From contig NZ_CP098740.1 in the NCBI RefSeq assembly GCF_026167665.1, forward strand, positions 5,580,001-5,644,000: a stretch of 64,000 nt of DNA. The letters are read 5' to 3'. Below, one piece after another: positions 51,154 through 59,707 of this stretch (position 1 is its first letter; each line of letters starts with the position of its first letter). The notes under the pieces were generated by a model. That model searched no databases. It saw only the letters and a list, made by a program, of their open reading frames with translations, and was not told the origin of the DNA. The stretch comes from Streptomyces drozdowiczii (lineage in GTDB: Bacteria; Actinomycetota; Actinomycetes; Streptomycetales; Streptomycetaceae). The position numbers were made by a program, and so were the translations under genes.

Positions 51154-51778
51154 ACCGGCCGGCCGAATCCACCGGTTCGCCCGCCCGGTACGCCTGGTGC
51201 ACCGGGCCACGGCCGCGCTGACGCTGCTGTGCGTGGCCTCGGCCGCCTGCCTGTACGTGCCGCAGCTCGCCGAACTCGTCGGCCGCCGCCACCTCGTGGT
51301 CACCGTGCACGAGTGGTCCGGGCTGCTCATCCCCGTACCGCCGCTCGCGGGTCTCGCGGCGCGGCCGCTGCGGGCGGACCTGCGGCGGCTCAACCGCTTC
51401 GGGCCGCACGACCGGCGGTGGCTGCTGGCGGCGCTGCGGCGAGACCGGCGGCCCGGGGCGCGGGAGGCCGGGAAGTTCAACGCCGGGCAGAAGCTGTACG
51501 CCGCGTGGATCGCCGGGGCGGTGCTCGTCATGGCGGGCACCGGGCTGCTGATGTGGTTCACCGGCTTCGCCCCGCTGGTGTGGCGCACCGCCGCGACCTT
51601 CGTCCACGACTGGCTGGCCCTCGCGGCGGGGCTGGTGCTGGCCGGCCACATCGCCATGGCGTACGCCGACCCGGAGGCACGCCGCGGCATGCGCTCCGGG
51701 TCGGTGAGCCGGGAGTGGGCCCGCCGCGAGCACCCGCTGTGGGCGCCCGGAGCGGGGGACCGGCTAGAGGACGAGTGA
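51095..51778 (+). CDS. Cytochrome b561/b6-type membrane partner of the molybdoenzyme
   Basis: A protein of about 227 residues with four membrane helices (TLLCVASAACLYVP, LLIPVPPLAGLAA, LYAAWIAGAVLVMAGTGLLMW, ALAAGLVLAGHIAMAYAD). Histidines in HRFARPVRLVHR, VTVHEWSG, FVHDW and AGHIAM are likely haem ligands. The ATG at 51095 overlaps the molybdoenzyme by 59 bases. A GTG at 51197 is an alternative but would remove the first His. It would pass electrons between quinol and the exported molybdoenzyme. Its 3' end overlaps the convergent gluconate permease by 15 bases. Confidence 0.78.
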   Translation: MTSTPGSAGPTAATTPPRSEPAGRIHRFARPVRLVHRATAALTLLCVASAACLYVPQLAELVGRRHLVVTVHEWSGLLIPVPPLAGLAARPLRADLRRLNRFGPHDRRWLLAALRRDRRPGAREAGKFNAGQKLYAAWIAGAVLVMAGTGLLMWFTGFAPLVWRTAATFVHDWLALAAGLVLAGHIAMAYADPEARRGMRSGSVSREWARREHPLWAPGAGDRLEDE

Positions 51779-53161
51779 CAGCAGCAGGATGAAGACCAGC
51801 GAGGCCACGGAGATGATGGTCTCCATCACCGACCAGGTCTTCACCGTCTGGCCCACGTCCATGCCGAAGTACTCCTTCACCAGCCAGAAGCCGGCGTCGT
51901 TGACATGGCTGAAGAAGAGCGAGCCCGCGCCGACGGCGAGGACCAGCAGCGCCGCGTGCGAGGTCGACATGTCGGCCGCGAGCGGGGCGACCAGACCGGC
52001 CGCCGAGATCGTCGCCACGGTCGCCGAGCCGGTCGCCAGCCGGATCGCCACGGCGATCAGCCAGCCGAGCAGCAGCGCGGGGATCGACCAGTCCTCGGAG
52101 AAGTCCAGGATCATCTGGCCCACGCCCGCGTCGATCAGCGTCTGCTTGAAGCCGCCGCCCGCGCCCACGATGAGCAGCACACCGGCGATCGGGGCGAGGG
52201 ACTTCTCCACCGTGGTGGAGAGCCGCGCCCTGGTGAAGCCGGCCGCCCGGCCCAGCGTGAACATGCCGACGATCACGGCCGCCAGCAGCGCGATCAGCGG
52301 GGAGCCGATCACATCGGTGACCTTCTGGAGCCCCTGCTCCGGGTCGTCCACCACGATGTCCACGAGCGCCTTGATCAGCATCAGCACCACGGGCAGCAGG
52401 ATCGTGGCGAGGGTGGCGCCGAAGCCGGGGCGGCGCTCCAGGTCCTCGGAGGGGCGCTGCGGGATCATCTTCTCCGGCGCCTTGATGTCCACCCAGCGGG
52501 CGGCGTAACGCGAGAAGACCGGTCCGGCCAGGATCACCGTCGGGATCGCGACGACCACCCCGAGGGCCAGCGTGACGCCGAGGTTGGCGTCCAGCGCGTC
52601 GATCGCGACGAGCGGGCCGGGGTGCGGCGGGATGAGGCCGTGCATCACGGACAGGCCGGCCAGGGCCGGGATGCCGATGCGCATCAGGGAGTAGTTGCCG
52701 CGCTTGGCGACGAGCAGCACGACCGGGATCAGCAGGACGATCCCGACCTCGAAGAACAGCGGCAGGCCGATGATCGAGGCGATGAGGACCATCGCCCACG
52801 GCATGGCCCGCTGGCTCGTCCGCGCCAGGATCGTGTCCACGATCTGGTCGGCGCCGCCGGAGTCCGCGAGCAGCTTGCCCAGGATCGCGCCGAGCGCGAT
52901 CAGGACGCCGACGCCCGCGACGGTGGAGCCGAGGCCCGCGGTGAAGCTCGCTATCGTCTTCGCCGGCGCGGCACCGGCGAAGGAGCCGAGCGCCAGCGAG
53001 CCGATGGTGAGCGCGAGGAACGCGTGCATCTTGAACTTGGTGATGAGCAGGACGATGACGGCGATGCCCGCCAGGACGGCGATGCCCAACTGCGCGTTGC
53101 CGGCCGAGGTGATCGGTTCGGCGGCGTCCGCTGCCAGCGTCTCGACGCTGAGACTGGTCAC
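51764..53161 (-). CDS. gntP: Gluconate:H+ symporter, GntP family
   Basis: A 465-residue permease with about 12 membrane helices. The family motifs include VLIALGAILGKLLADSGGADQIVD, GLPLFFEVGIVLLIPV, GLSVMHGLIPPHPGPL, GAGGGFKQTLIDAGVG and GSLFFSHVNDAGFWLVKEYF. It imports gluconate. The GTG start lies 11 bases after the gluconokinase stop, so the two form an operon divergent from gntR. From memory it corresponds to SCO1680. Confidence 0.93.
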   Translation of the reverse strand: MTSLSVETLAADAAEPITSAGNAQLGIAVLAGIAVIVLLITKFKMHAFLALTIGSLALGSFAGAAPAKTIASFTAGLGSTVAGVGVLIALGAILGKLLADSGGADQIVDTILARTSQRAMPWAMVLIASIIGLPLFFEVGIVLLIPVVLLVAKRGNYSLMRIGIPALAGLSVMHGLIPPHPGPLVAIDALDANLGVTLALGVVVAIPTVILAGPVFSRYAARWVDIKAPEKMIPQRPSEDLERRPGFGATLATILLPVVLMLIKALVDIVVDDPEQGLQKVTDVIGSPLIALLAAVIVGMFTLGRAAGFTRARLSTTVEKSLAPIAGVLLIVGAGGGFKQTLIDAGVGQMILDFSEDWSIPALLLGWLIAVAIRLATGSATVATISAAGLVAPLAADMSTSHAALLVLAVGAGSLFFSHVNDAGFWLVKEYFGMDVGQTVKTWSVMETIISVASLVFILLLSLVL

Positions 53162-53172
53162 GGTGGTGGTCC

Positions 53173-53682
53173 TTAGCTGTCGAGCCGGCGCAACGCGGCG
53201 ACGGCTCGCTGGGTGATTTCTTCGGGGGTGCCGGAGACGTCCACGGAGACGCCGGCCTCGTCGTCCTCCAGCGGCTGGAGGGTGGCGAACTGCGAGTCGA
53301 GGAGCGCGGTCGGCATGAAGTGGCCCTTGCGGCCCGCCATCCGCTCCTCGATCAGGGACCGGTCACCGGTCAGGTGCAGGAAGACCGCGCCCGGGGCCTC
53401 GGCGCGCAGCCGGTCCCGGTAGGCGCGCTTGAGCGCGGAGCTGCTGACGACCCCGCCAAGCCCCGCCCGGCCGTGCGCCCACTGCCCGATCGCGTCGAGC
53501 CAGGGCCACCGGTCCGCGTCGTCCAGCGGGGTGCCGGCCGACATCTTGGCGATGTTCGCGGGGGGATGGAAGTCGTCGCCCTCGGCGTACGGGACGCCCA
53601 GTGCGTCGGCGAGCAGGGGACCGATCGTGGTCTTGCCGGTCCCTGCGACGCCCATCACCACGACGACGTGGGGGGTGCTCAT
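53173..53682 (-). CDS. gntK: Gluconokinase
   Basis: A 169-residue P-loop kinase of the GntK family. The Walker A is GVAGTGKTT near residue 10; the substrate-binding segment AEGDDFHPPANIAKMSAGTPLDDADRWPWL and the RKGHFMPTALLDSQFATLQPL segment follow. It makes 6-phosphogluconate from gluconate for the pentose phosphate pathway. ATG 53680-53682 starts the conserved STPHVVVVMG; first gene of the gntK-gntP operon. Confidence 0.95.
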   Translation of the reverse strand: MSTPHVVVVMGVAGTGKTTIGPLLADALGVPYAEGDDFHPPANIAKMSAGTPLDDADRWPWLDAIGQWAHGRAGLGGVVSSSALKRAYRDRLRAEAPGAVFLHLTGDRSLIEERMAGRKGHFMPTALLDSQFATLQPLEDDEAGVSVDVSGTPEEITQRAVAALRRLDS

Positions 53683-53744
53683 AGCGGTGCCTCGCTGTCT
53701 CTTCGATGTCTCCCTCGACATCGGTCCGTCGCGCCACTGAAACC

Positions 53745-53794
53745 CATACGTACGACTTATTCAAGAGGGTGTGACATAAACGTCGTACTTAATG
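53745..53794. promoter_or_regulatory. Paired inverted GntR sites in the gntK/gntR divergent promoter
   Basis: CATACGTACGACTTAT (53745-53760) and ATAAACGTCGTACTTAATG (53776-53794) are inverted copies sharing GTACGAC on opposite strands, with a 15-base spacer. They cover both promoters, so the FCD-type GntR encoded next door is the likely repressor, released by a gluconate-derived ligand. Confidence 0.65.
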
Positions 53795-53824
53795 CCCCTG
53801 GAGGCCGCCCCGTACCCTGGGGCC

Positions 53825-54526
53825 ATGACCACACCTGCCCAGGGGCTCCACACGCATGTCCTGGACGCCCTGGGCCTGGAGATCGCCGCGGGGCAGCACC
53901 CGCCGGGCCAGGTGCTGCGCACGGACGAGCTGGCCCAGCGCTTCGACGTCTCGCGCACGGTGGTCCGCGAGGTGGTCCGGGTCCTGGAGTCCATGCACCT
54001 GGTCGAGTCCCGCCGCCGCGTCGGCGTGACCGTACGGCCGGCCGAGGCGTGGAACGTGTACGACCCCCAGGTCATCCGGTGGCGGCTGGCCGGCGCCGAC
54101 CGCCCCCGCCAGCTGCGCTCCCTCACCGTGCTGCGGTCCGCGATCGAACCGGTCGCCGCCTCGCTCGCCGCCCGCCACGCCACCCCGGAGCAGTGCGCCG
54201 AGCTGACCGAGCGCGCCCTCGGCATGGTCGCCACCTCACGCGGCCAGCAGCTGGAGGGCTACCTCGCACACGACATCGCCTTCCACCGCATCGTCCTCAA
54301 CGCCTCCGGCAACGAGATGTTCGCGCGCCTGGGCGACGTGGTCGCCGAGGTCCTGGCGGGCCGCACCCACCACCAGGTGATGTTCGAGGACCCCGACCCG
54401 GCGGCCGTCACCCTGCACGTCCGCCTCGCCGAGGCCGTACGCGCCGGGGACGCGGCCGAGGCCGAGCGCCTGACGAAGGAGATCGCCGTCGGCGCCCTGC
54501 ACGAGCTGGACGTACTCGCGCCCTGA
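53825..54526 (+). CDS. gntR: GntR-family regulator with FCD domain (gluconate operon)
   Basis: A 233-residue FadR-subfamily regulator. The winged helix is [36 protein letters not shown]. The FCD ligand domain (about 90-225) carries the metal-binding histidines in [15 protein letters not shown] and [12 protein letters not shown]. It is divergent from gntK. The ATG has no Shine-Dalgarno sequence; TACCCT (53813-53818) ends 7 bases before it, so the mRNA is probably leaderless. From memory the S. coelicolor counterpart SCO1678 represses the gluconate genes. Confidence 0.93.
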   Translation: MTTPAQGLHTHVLDALGLEIAAGQHPPGQVLRTDELAQRFDVSRTVVREVVRVLESMHLVESRRRVGVTVRPAEAWNVYDPQVIRWRLAGADRPRQLRSLTVLRSAIEPVAASLAARHATPEQCAELTERALGMVATSRGQQLEGYLAHDIAFHRIVLNASGNEMFARLGDVVAEVLAGRTHHQVMFEDPDPAAVTLHVRLAEAVRAGDAAEAERLTKEIAVGALHELDVLAP

Positions 54527-54632
54527 GACCGCCCGCCGCCCGGCACCGCGTACCGTTGCCCGTGATCGATTCCCGGCCACGAACCGGGAGCACCGGTCTC
54601 AGCGAAGAGTCGGGATAAGGGAGTCCACGGGA

Positions 54633-55718
54633 ATGCCGCAGCACGTACAAGGGGTCATCGCACCGGGGAAGAACGAACCGGTCCGCGTCGAGACGATCGT
54701 CATCCCGGACCCCGGACCCGGTGAGGCCGTGGTCAAGGTCCAGGCGTGCGGCGTCTGCCACACCGACCTGCACTACAAGCAGGGCGGGATCAACGACGAG
54801 TTCCCCTTCCTCCTCGGCCACGAGGCCGCGGGCGTCGTGGAGTCCGTCGGCGAGGGCGTCACCGACGTGGCCCCGGGCGACTTCGTGATCCTCAACTGGC
54901 GCGCGGTGTGCGGCCAGTGCCGTGCCTGTCTGCGCGGACGCCCCTGGTACTGCTTCGACACGCACAACGCGAAGCAGAAGATGACCCTCCTCGACGGCAC
55001 CGAGCTGTCCCCGGCCCTGGGCATCGGCGCCTTCGCCGAGAAGACCCTCGTCGCCTCCGGCCAGTGCACCAAGGTCGACCCGGAGGTCGCCCCCGAGGTC
55101 GCCGGGCTCCTCGGCTGCGGCGTCATGGCGGGCATCGGCGCTGCCATCAACACCGGCCAGGTCGGCCGCGGCGACTCGGTCGCCGTCATCGGCTGCGGCG
55201 GCGTCGGTGACGCGGCGATCGCGGGCGCCCGGCTGGCCGGCGCGGCCCGGATCATCGCCGTGGACATCGACGACCGCAAGCTGGAGACGGCGAAGTCGAT
55301 GGGCGCCACGCACACCGTCAACTCCCGCTCCACCGACCCCGTCGAGGCCATCCGCGAACTGACCGGCGGCAACGGCGCCGACGTCGTCATCGAGGCCGTC
55401 GGCCGCCCGGAGACGTACAAGCAGGCGTTCTACGCCCGCGACCTCGCCGGCACCGTCGTCCTCGTCGGCGTCCCCACCCCCGAGATGCAGCTCGAACTCC
55501 CGCTGCTCGACGTCTTCGGCCGCGGCGGCTCGCTCAAGTCCTCCTGGTACGGGGACTGCCTGCCGTCCCGCGACTTCCCGATGCTGATCGACCTCCACCA
55601 GCAGGGCCGGCTCGACCTCGCCGCGTTCGTCACCGAGACCATCGGCCTCGGTGACATCGAGCAGGCGTTCGGCCGGATGCACGACGGCGACGTGCTGCGC
55701 TCGGTGGTGGTGTTCTGA
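54633..55718 (+). CDS. mscR: S-(hydroxymethyl)mycothiol dehydrogenase
   Basis: A 361-residue class III-type zinc alcohol dehydrogenase. The catalytic zinc ligands are in [11 protein letters not shown] and LGHEAAG; the structural zinc is in [15 protein letters not shown]; the NAD fold is [19 protein letters not shown]. The family-specific [18 protein letters not shown] start and [13 protein letters not shown] identify the mycothiol-dependent formaldehyde dehydrogenase. It oxidises the mycothiol adduct of formaldehyde to S-formylmycothiol. The downstream hydrolase gene starts within its stop (ATGA) and probably completes the pathway. Confidence 0.93.
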   Translation: MPQHVQGVIAPGKNEPVRVETIVIPDPGPGEAVVKVQACGVCHTDLHYKQGGINDEFPFLLGHEAAGVVESVGEGVTDVAPGDFVILNWRAVCGQCRACLRGRPWYCFDTHNAKQKMTLLDGTELSPALGIGAFAEKTLVASGQCTKVDPEVAPEVAGLLGCGVMAGIGAAINTGQVGRGDSVAVIGCGGVGDAAIAGARLAGAARIIAVDIDDRKLETAKSMGATHTVNSRSTDPVEAIRELTGGNGADVVIEAVGRPETYKQAFYARDLAGTVVLVGVPTPEMQLELPLLDVFGRGGSLKSSWYGDCLPSRDFPMLIDLHQQGRLDLAAFVTETIGLGDIEQAFGRMHDGDVLRSVVVF

Positions 55719-56347
55719 TGGCCGCCCGCATCGACCAGCTCGTCACCTCCGGCACCTTCGCGCTCGACGGCGGCGAGTGGGACGTCGACAACAACGTCTG
55801 GATCGTCGGTGACGACTCCGAGGCCGTCGTCATCGACGCCGCCCACGACGCCGCCGCCATCGAGGACGCCCTCGGCGGCCGTACGCTGCGCGCCATCATC
55901 TGCACCCACGCGCACAACGACCACATCGACGCCGCGCCCGCGCTCGCGGACGCCACCGGTGCGCCGATCCTGCTCCACCCGGACGACCTGCCGCTGTGGA
56001 AGCAGACCCACCCGGACCGGGCGCCCGACGGCGAACTGGCCGACGGCCAGGAGATCACCGTCGCCGGGACCACGCTGACCGTCCTGCACACCCCGGGCCA
56101 CGCCCCCGGCGCGGTCTGCCTGTACGCCCCCGAGCTGGCCACGGTCTTCACCGGCGACACGCTCTTCCAGGGCGGCCCGGGCGCCACCGGCCGGTCCTTC
56201 TCGTCGTTCCCGGTGATCGTGGACTCCATCCGGGACCGGCTGCTCACCCTGGACCCGGCGACCGAGGTGCGCACCGGCCACGGCGACTCCACCACGATCG
56301 GCGCGGAGGCCCCGCACCTGGACGAGTGGATCGCGAGGGGCCACTGA
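55718..56347 (+). CDS. Metallo-beta-lactamase-fold hydrolase, mycothiol-linked
   Basis: A 209-residue MBL-fold protein with the metal motif THAHNDHIDAAP. Further ligands are in HTPGHAPGAVC, FTGDTLF and the C-terminal RTGHGDST. This is the glyoxalase II-like set. Coupled by ATGA to the S-(hydroxymethyl)mycothiol dehydrogenase gene, it is the likely S-formylmycothiol hydrolase, releasing formate and mycothiol. That role is inferred from context; the fold itself is certain. Confidence 0.92.
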   Translation: MAARIDQLVTSGTFALDGGEWDVDNNVWIVGDDSEAVVIDAAHDAAAIEDALGGRTLRAIICTHAHNDHIDAAPALADATGAPILLHPDDLPLWKQTHPDRAPDGELADGQEITVAGTTLTVLHTPGHAPGAVCLYAPELATVFTGDTLFQGGPGATGRSFSSFPVIVDSIRDRLLTLDPATEVRTGHGDSTTIGAEAPHLDEWIARGH

Positions 56348-56351
56348 GGCT

Positions 56352-57287
56352 CTACTGATCCGGCCACGCGGAGAGCCGTAGCCCGCTCTCGAAGCGGCGC
56401 GGCTCTCCCGTGACCGGATCGGTGAACTCCAGCACCTGGGCGAGTAGTTGCAGCGGGCGCGAGAAATCACCGGGCGCCGCGTCCGGCTCTGTCACCGGAT
56501 AGACCGGATCGTTGACCAGCGGCAGCCCCAGGCTGTTCATGTGCACCCGCAGCTGGTGCGTACGCCCCGTGGCGGGCAGCAGCCGGTAACGGCCGAGCCC
56601 GCCCCGGTGCTCCAGCAACTCGATCCGGCTCTCGCTGTTCGGCTCCCCGGGCTCCTCGCGCGCCGCGAGCACCCCGCGCTCCTTCACGATGCGGCTGCGC
56701 ACCGTACGAGGCAGGTCGAGCCCGGGATCGTACGGCGCCACCGCCTCGTACTCCTTGCGCACCAGCCGGTCCCGGAAGAGCGTCTGATACGCCCCGCGCT
56801 CCTCGGGCCGCACCACGAACAGCACCAGCCCCGCCGTCATCCGGTCCAGCCGGTGCGCGGGCTGGAGCTGCGGCAGGTCCAGCCCGCGGCGGAGCCGGGC
56901 CACCGCCGTCTCCGTGATGTGCCGGCCACGGGGCATCGTCGCCAGGAAGTGCGGCTTGTCCGCGACGACCAGATGCGCGTCGCGGTACACGACCCCCACC
57001 GGGAACGGCACGGGCTCCTCCGGCGCGAAGTCCCGGTGGAACCAGAGATAGAGCCCCGCCCTGTACGGCTCGTCACCGAGGACCGGCCCCTCCACGGCCA
57101 CGAACCGCCCGTCCGCGAGCAGCGCCCGAACCCGCTCCGCCCCGATCGCCCCGGCGAACCGGTCGAGGAGATGGTCCCCGACGGTCGCCCACCGCCCCTC
57201 CGGATCGGCGGGAAGCCGAACCCGGACGGGGTCGACACCGTCACGCTGAGGCAGCGGCGCCACCGGCGGCTTAGCCCGCCCCCTCAC
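56352..57287 (-). CDS. RluA-family pseudouridine synthase
   Basis: A 311-residue protein. A weak N-terminal S4-like part is followed by the RluA catalytic domain: VVADKPHFLATMP, the catalytic Asp in AHRLDRMTAGLVLF, a Tyr/Lys segment LVRKEYEAVAPYDP, and the C-terminal GRTHQLRVHMNSLGLPLVNDPVYP. It isomerises uridine to pseudouridine in rRNA or tRNA. The start is a GTG (57285-57287). It converges with the hydrolase gene, with 4 bases between stops. Confidence 0.92.
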   Translation of the reverse strand: MRGRAKPPVAPLPQRDGVDPVRVRLPADPEGRWATVGDHLLDRFAGAIGAERVRALLADGRFVAVEGPVLGDEPYRAGLYLWFHRDFAPEEPVPFPVGVVYRDAHLVVADKPHFLATMPRGRHITETAVARLRRGLDLPQLQPAHRLDRMTAGLVLFVVRPEERGAYQTLFRDRLVRKEYEAVAPYDPGLDLPRTVRSRIVKERGVLAAREEPGEPNSESRIELLEHRGGLGRYRLLPATGRTHQLRVHMNSLGLPLVNDPVYPVTEPDAAPGDFSRPLQLLAQVLEFTDPVTGEPRRFESGLRLSAWPDQ

Positions 57288-57431
57288 CGGGGGCCCCGGC
57301 CCGGCACCGAAAAGCTGATGGTTCTCATGGTGCGGGGCATCCTTTCACGGAGCTGGGGGCCTGGCCGCCCGCGACCGGCGACGTACGCTGCCCGAACTCC
57401 ACCGCCCGAGCCGACGACTGGGAGCCCCAGC

Positions 57432-57974
57432 GTGACGACACAACCCTTCCTGTACGTCGTCGTCTGCGCAGCCGGGATCGCGGACGACGCCCACAAGCTG
57501 ATCACCGCCGCACAGGACAAGGGCTGGGGCGTCGGGGTCGTAGCCACACCCCAAGGGCTCAGCTTCCTCGACACGGAAGCGATAGAGGCCCAGACCGGCT
57601 ACCCGATCCGCTCGGCCTGGCGCAGTCCCGGCGACCCACGTCCGCTGCCACCCGCCGACGCCATCGCCGTCGCGCCCGCCACCTTCAACACGATCAACAA
57701 ATGGACGGCCGGCATCGCCGACACCCTGGCCCTCGGCATCCTGTGCGAGGCGTATGGGATGGGCATCCCGACCGCCGTCCTCCCGTACGTGAACACGGCC
57801 ATGGCCGCCCACCCGGCGTACGGCCGGAGCCTGGACCAGCTTCGGGGGATGGGCGTATTGATCGGGTCCTATGAGCCCCACTGGCCGAAGACAGGAGGCG
57901 GAGCGGACCGATTCTGCTGGGAGGAGGCGTTGGAACTGTTGGAGGACAAGATTGCCGATTCTCCCAGAAGGTGA
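57432..57974 (+). CDS. Flavoprotein (phosphopantothenoylcysteine decarboxylase-like)
   Basis: A 180-residue protein with the flavoprotein domain pattern: VVVCAAGIADDAHKL at the start, then APATFNTINKWTAGIADTL (the flavin-binding PAT/N region). PTAVLPYVNTAMAAHP matches the family's substrate-clamp P-x-M-N-like segment. It is a stand-alone HFCD-type flavoprotein. Similar genes occur in Streptomyces beside NUDIX or kinase genes; the reaction is unknown. The GTG start has a GGAG upstream. An SDR fragment lies immediately downstream. Confidence 0.82.
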   Translation: MTTQPFLYVVVCAAGIADDAHKLITAAQDKGWGVGVVATPQGLSFLDTEAIEAQTGYPIRSAWRSPGDPRPLPPADAIAVAPATFNTINKWTAGIADTLALGILCEAYGMGIPTAVLPYVNTAMAAHPAYGRSLDQLRGMGVLIGSYEPHWPKTGGGADRFCWEEALELLEDKIADSPRR

Positions 57975-57978
57975 TCGC

Positions 57979-58041
57979 CACTCCGCTGCGTTCATCACGG
58001 GGCAGTCCGTCCACGTCGACGGCGGCTGGCTGCTCCACTGA
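57979..58041 (+). pseudogene. C-terminal remnant of a short-chain dehydrogenase
   Basis: The frame ending at TGA 58039-58041 reads HSAAFITGQSVHVDGGWLLH, the nearly invariant C-terminus of SDR enzymes (YITGQxxxVDGGW). No start codon, cofactor motif or active site precedes it; upstream bases belong to the flavoprotein gene. It is a leftover of an SDR gene lost by deletion or replacement at this junction. Confidence 0.75.
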
Positions 58042-58072
58042 GCACTGTCAACAAGCAAGGAGACGAGCCGAA

Positions 58073-58504
58073 ATGATCGAACGAGTCCGTGCCGTACTCG
58101 TCACCCCGGATCACACGATGCTGGTCATCCGCCGCACCAGGCCCGGCATCCCCGTGTACTGGGTCCTGCCCGGTGGCGGTGTCGAACCCAGCGACGAGTC
58201 ACGCGAGGCTGCCCTCCACCGAGAGATCCACGAGGAGATCGCGGGGAAGGCCGACATCGTCCGTCTGCTGCACACGATGGAGTCCGACGACGAGCGTCAG
58301 CTCTTCTACCTCGCCCGCATCACGACCTGGTCCTTCGAAGACCGCACCGGCCCCGAGTTCAGCGCCGAAGGCCGCGGCGAGTACGCGTTGGAGGAGATCC
58401 CGCTGACCCTGGAGGGCCTCGACGCCATCGACCTCAAGCCCGAGGACATCGTCCATGTCCTACGGGGAGCCATCAGGGCCGACTCCGAGGTGGGTCGGCC
58501 CTGA
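58073..58504 (+). CDS. NUDIX hydrolase
   Basis: A 143-residue protein with the box GGGVEPSDESREAALHREIHEEIAGKA, matching GX5EX7REUXEEXGU except that the penultimate glycine region reads AGK, plus a YWVLPGG approach. The C-terminal half (DDERQLFYLARI, EFSAEGRGEYALEEIPL) suits small MutT-like enzymes that hydrolyse nucleotide derivatives. AAGGAG lies upstream of the ATG. It forms an apparent accessory block with the flavoprotein and the SDR remnant. Confidence 0.87.
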   Translation: MIERVRAVLVTPDHTMLVIRRTRPGIPVYWVLPGGGVEPSDESREAALHREIHEEIAGKADIVRLLHTMESDDERQLFYLARITTWSFEDRTGPEFSAEGRGEYALEEIPLTLEGLDAIDLKPEDIVHVLRGAIRADSEVGRP

Positions 58505-58534
58505 GGGCGTCGCTACGTGTCGGTTGCTTGGCGC

Positions 58535-59707
58535 TCAGGACGCCGAGGACTTGGGGAACGTAACCTTCTGCGGGCCGCAGCCGATGCGCTCGGACTCCGC
58601 TGCCACGTATGCCGGGAGCAGGTCGTGGGTGAAGGTGAAGCGGGTGCCCGGGCCCGCTGGGCGTAGTTGTTCCAGTACGAACATCACCTGGCCCGTCTGG
58701 CAGACCGCCCGGTACACCGCGCGGTTCCCGCCCACCTTTCCGTAGCCCCGGGTCCCCTTGACGGGTGCGCCCGAGTGGAGTGCGTCCGACGAGTAGATCT
58801 CGGCCAGCACCGGATCGGTGACCGTCGTCAGGCGCACGGCCTTCTCGGCGGAGTCGTACCCGGCCTCGCAGATCCGGGCCGGGCCGCCCTCGCCGCTGAC
58901 GCGGGTCTCACGGAGGTCCTTTCGGTACGCCGCCGGCAGGGCGAGGCCCTTGATCCCGCAGAAGGTGGAAGGCCGGGTGGTGTCCCACTCGACCGGGGCA
59001 GGCAGATCGCGCGGCTCCCGGTACGTGCCGGAGCAGCCGAAGTCGTCGATGACGCCGTTGACCGCGTCGAGCAGCGCCCCGGTCAGGGCCGCCCGGTCCC
59101 GCAGCGTGTACTCCGACGACACCTCGAAGTCCGCCCGGCCCATGCCGATGTCCACCACCGTGGGCCCGGTGAAGTCGTCGCGGCCGGTGCACGCCTGCGG
59201 CAGCGCGATCCAGGCGCGCGAGGACGAGGTCATGCCGGGCAGCCCGTCGCCGAGCGGCACCATCCCGGAGGACAGGAACTCCCTCGGCCAGTCCTGCGAG
59301 TCGGTGCCCCGCAGCCCGTCCAGCCGGCGCACGTTCACCGTCACCTGGCGGCGGGCCCGGTCGCCGTCGTAGCTCGTGACGCGGCACTGGCCGTACGAAC
59401 CGGTGTCGCCCATCGGGTCGTTGTGCAGCGCCTGCTCCTCCACCTCCGTCCGGCGGTCCCCGAACAGGGCGTCCATGGAACCGGAACCCAGCGAGTCCCA
59501 GCAGGGGGAGGGCCCGAGCAGCGGCAGCGTGTCCGTGCGCCAGGCGACCGTACCCGCGCCCAGCAGGGCCCCGGCCAGCGCGGCGGCGGTCGCGGCCCGG
59601 ACCGTACGGCTGCGCAGCAGACGGCGGACCAGCGGGGGCCGGGGGGCCTCGGGGGCCTCCGGCGCGGCCGGGGTCTCCGTGTCCGTCACGGCGTTCTCCT
59701 CGCTCAC
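58535..59707 (-). CDS. Membrane-anchored hypothetical protein (paralogue pair, second)
   Basis: A 390-residue protein. A short acidic cytoplasmic N-terminus is followed by one membrane helix (TAAALAGALLGAGTVAW, about 38-56) and a large extracytoplasmic domain. The domain has conserved-looking cysteines (PCWDSLG, QCRVTSYDG, CTGRDDF, FGCSGTYRE, FCGIKGL). The upstream gene has the same design with partly matching blocks (CWGAW, CTVSV, GCAPAQ, GCGSGSG), so they are ancient duplicates. The GTG start overlaps the upstream stop by GTGA. The function is unknown; the family is common in Streptomyces. Confidence 0.75.
   Translation of the reverse strand: MSEENAVTDTETPAAPEAPEAPRPPLVRRLLRSRTVRAATAAALAGALLGAGTVAWRTDTLPLLGPSPCWDSLGSGSMDALFGDRRTEVEEQALHNDPMGDTGSYGQCRVTSYDGDRARRQVTVNVRRLDGLRGTDSQDWPREFLSSGMVPLGDGLPGMTSSSRAWIALPQACTGRDDFTGPTVVDIGMGRADFEVSSEYTLRDRAALTGALLDAVNGVIDDFGCSGTYREPRDLPAPVEWDTTRPSTFCGIKGLALPAAYRKDLRETRVSGEGGPARICEAGYDSAEKAVRLTTVTDPVLAEIYSSDALHSGAPVKGTRGYGKVGGNRAVYRAVCQTGQVMFVLEQLRPAGPGTRFTFTHDLLPAYVAAESERIGCGPQKVTFPKSSAS

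Noticed and set aside
54565..54590. Hairpin CCCGG/CCGGG before the mycothiol dehydrogenase gene as a terminator or attenuator
   Set aside because: Only 5-6 bp of G/C pairing in a GC-rich region, which is expected by chance; no further support.
53320..54618. Alternative frame running through gntR
   Set aside because: Pro/Arg/Gly-rich translation overlapping the FCD-domain GntR frame; no ribosome binding site.
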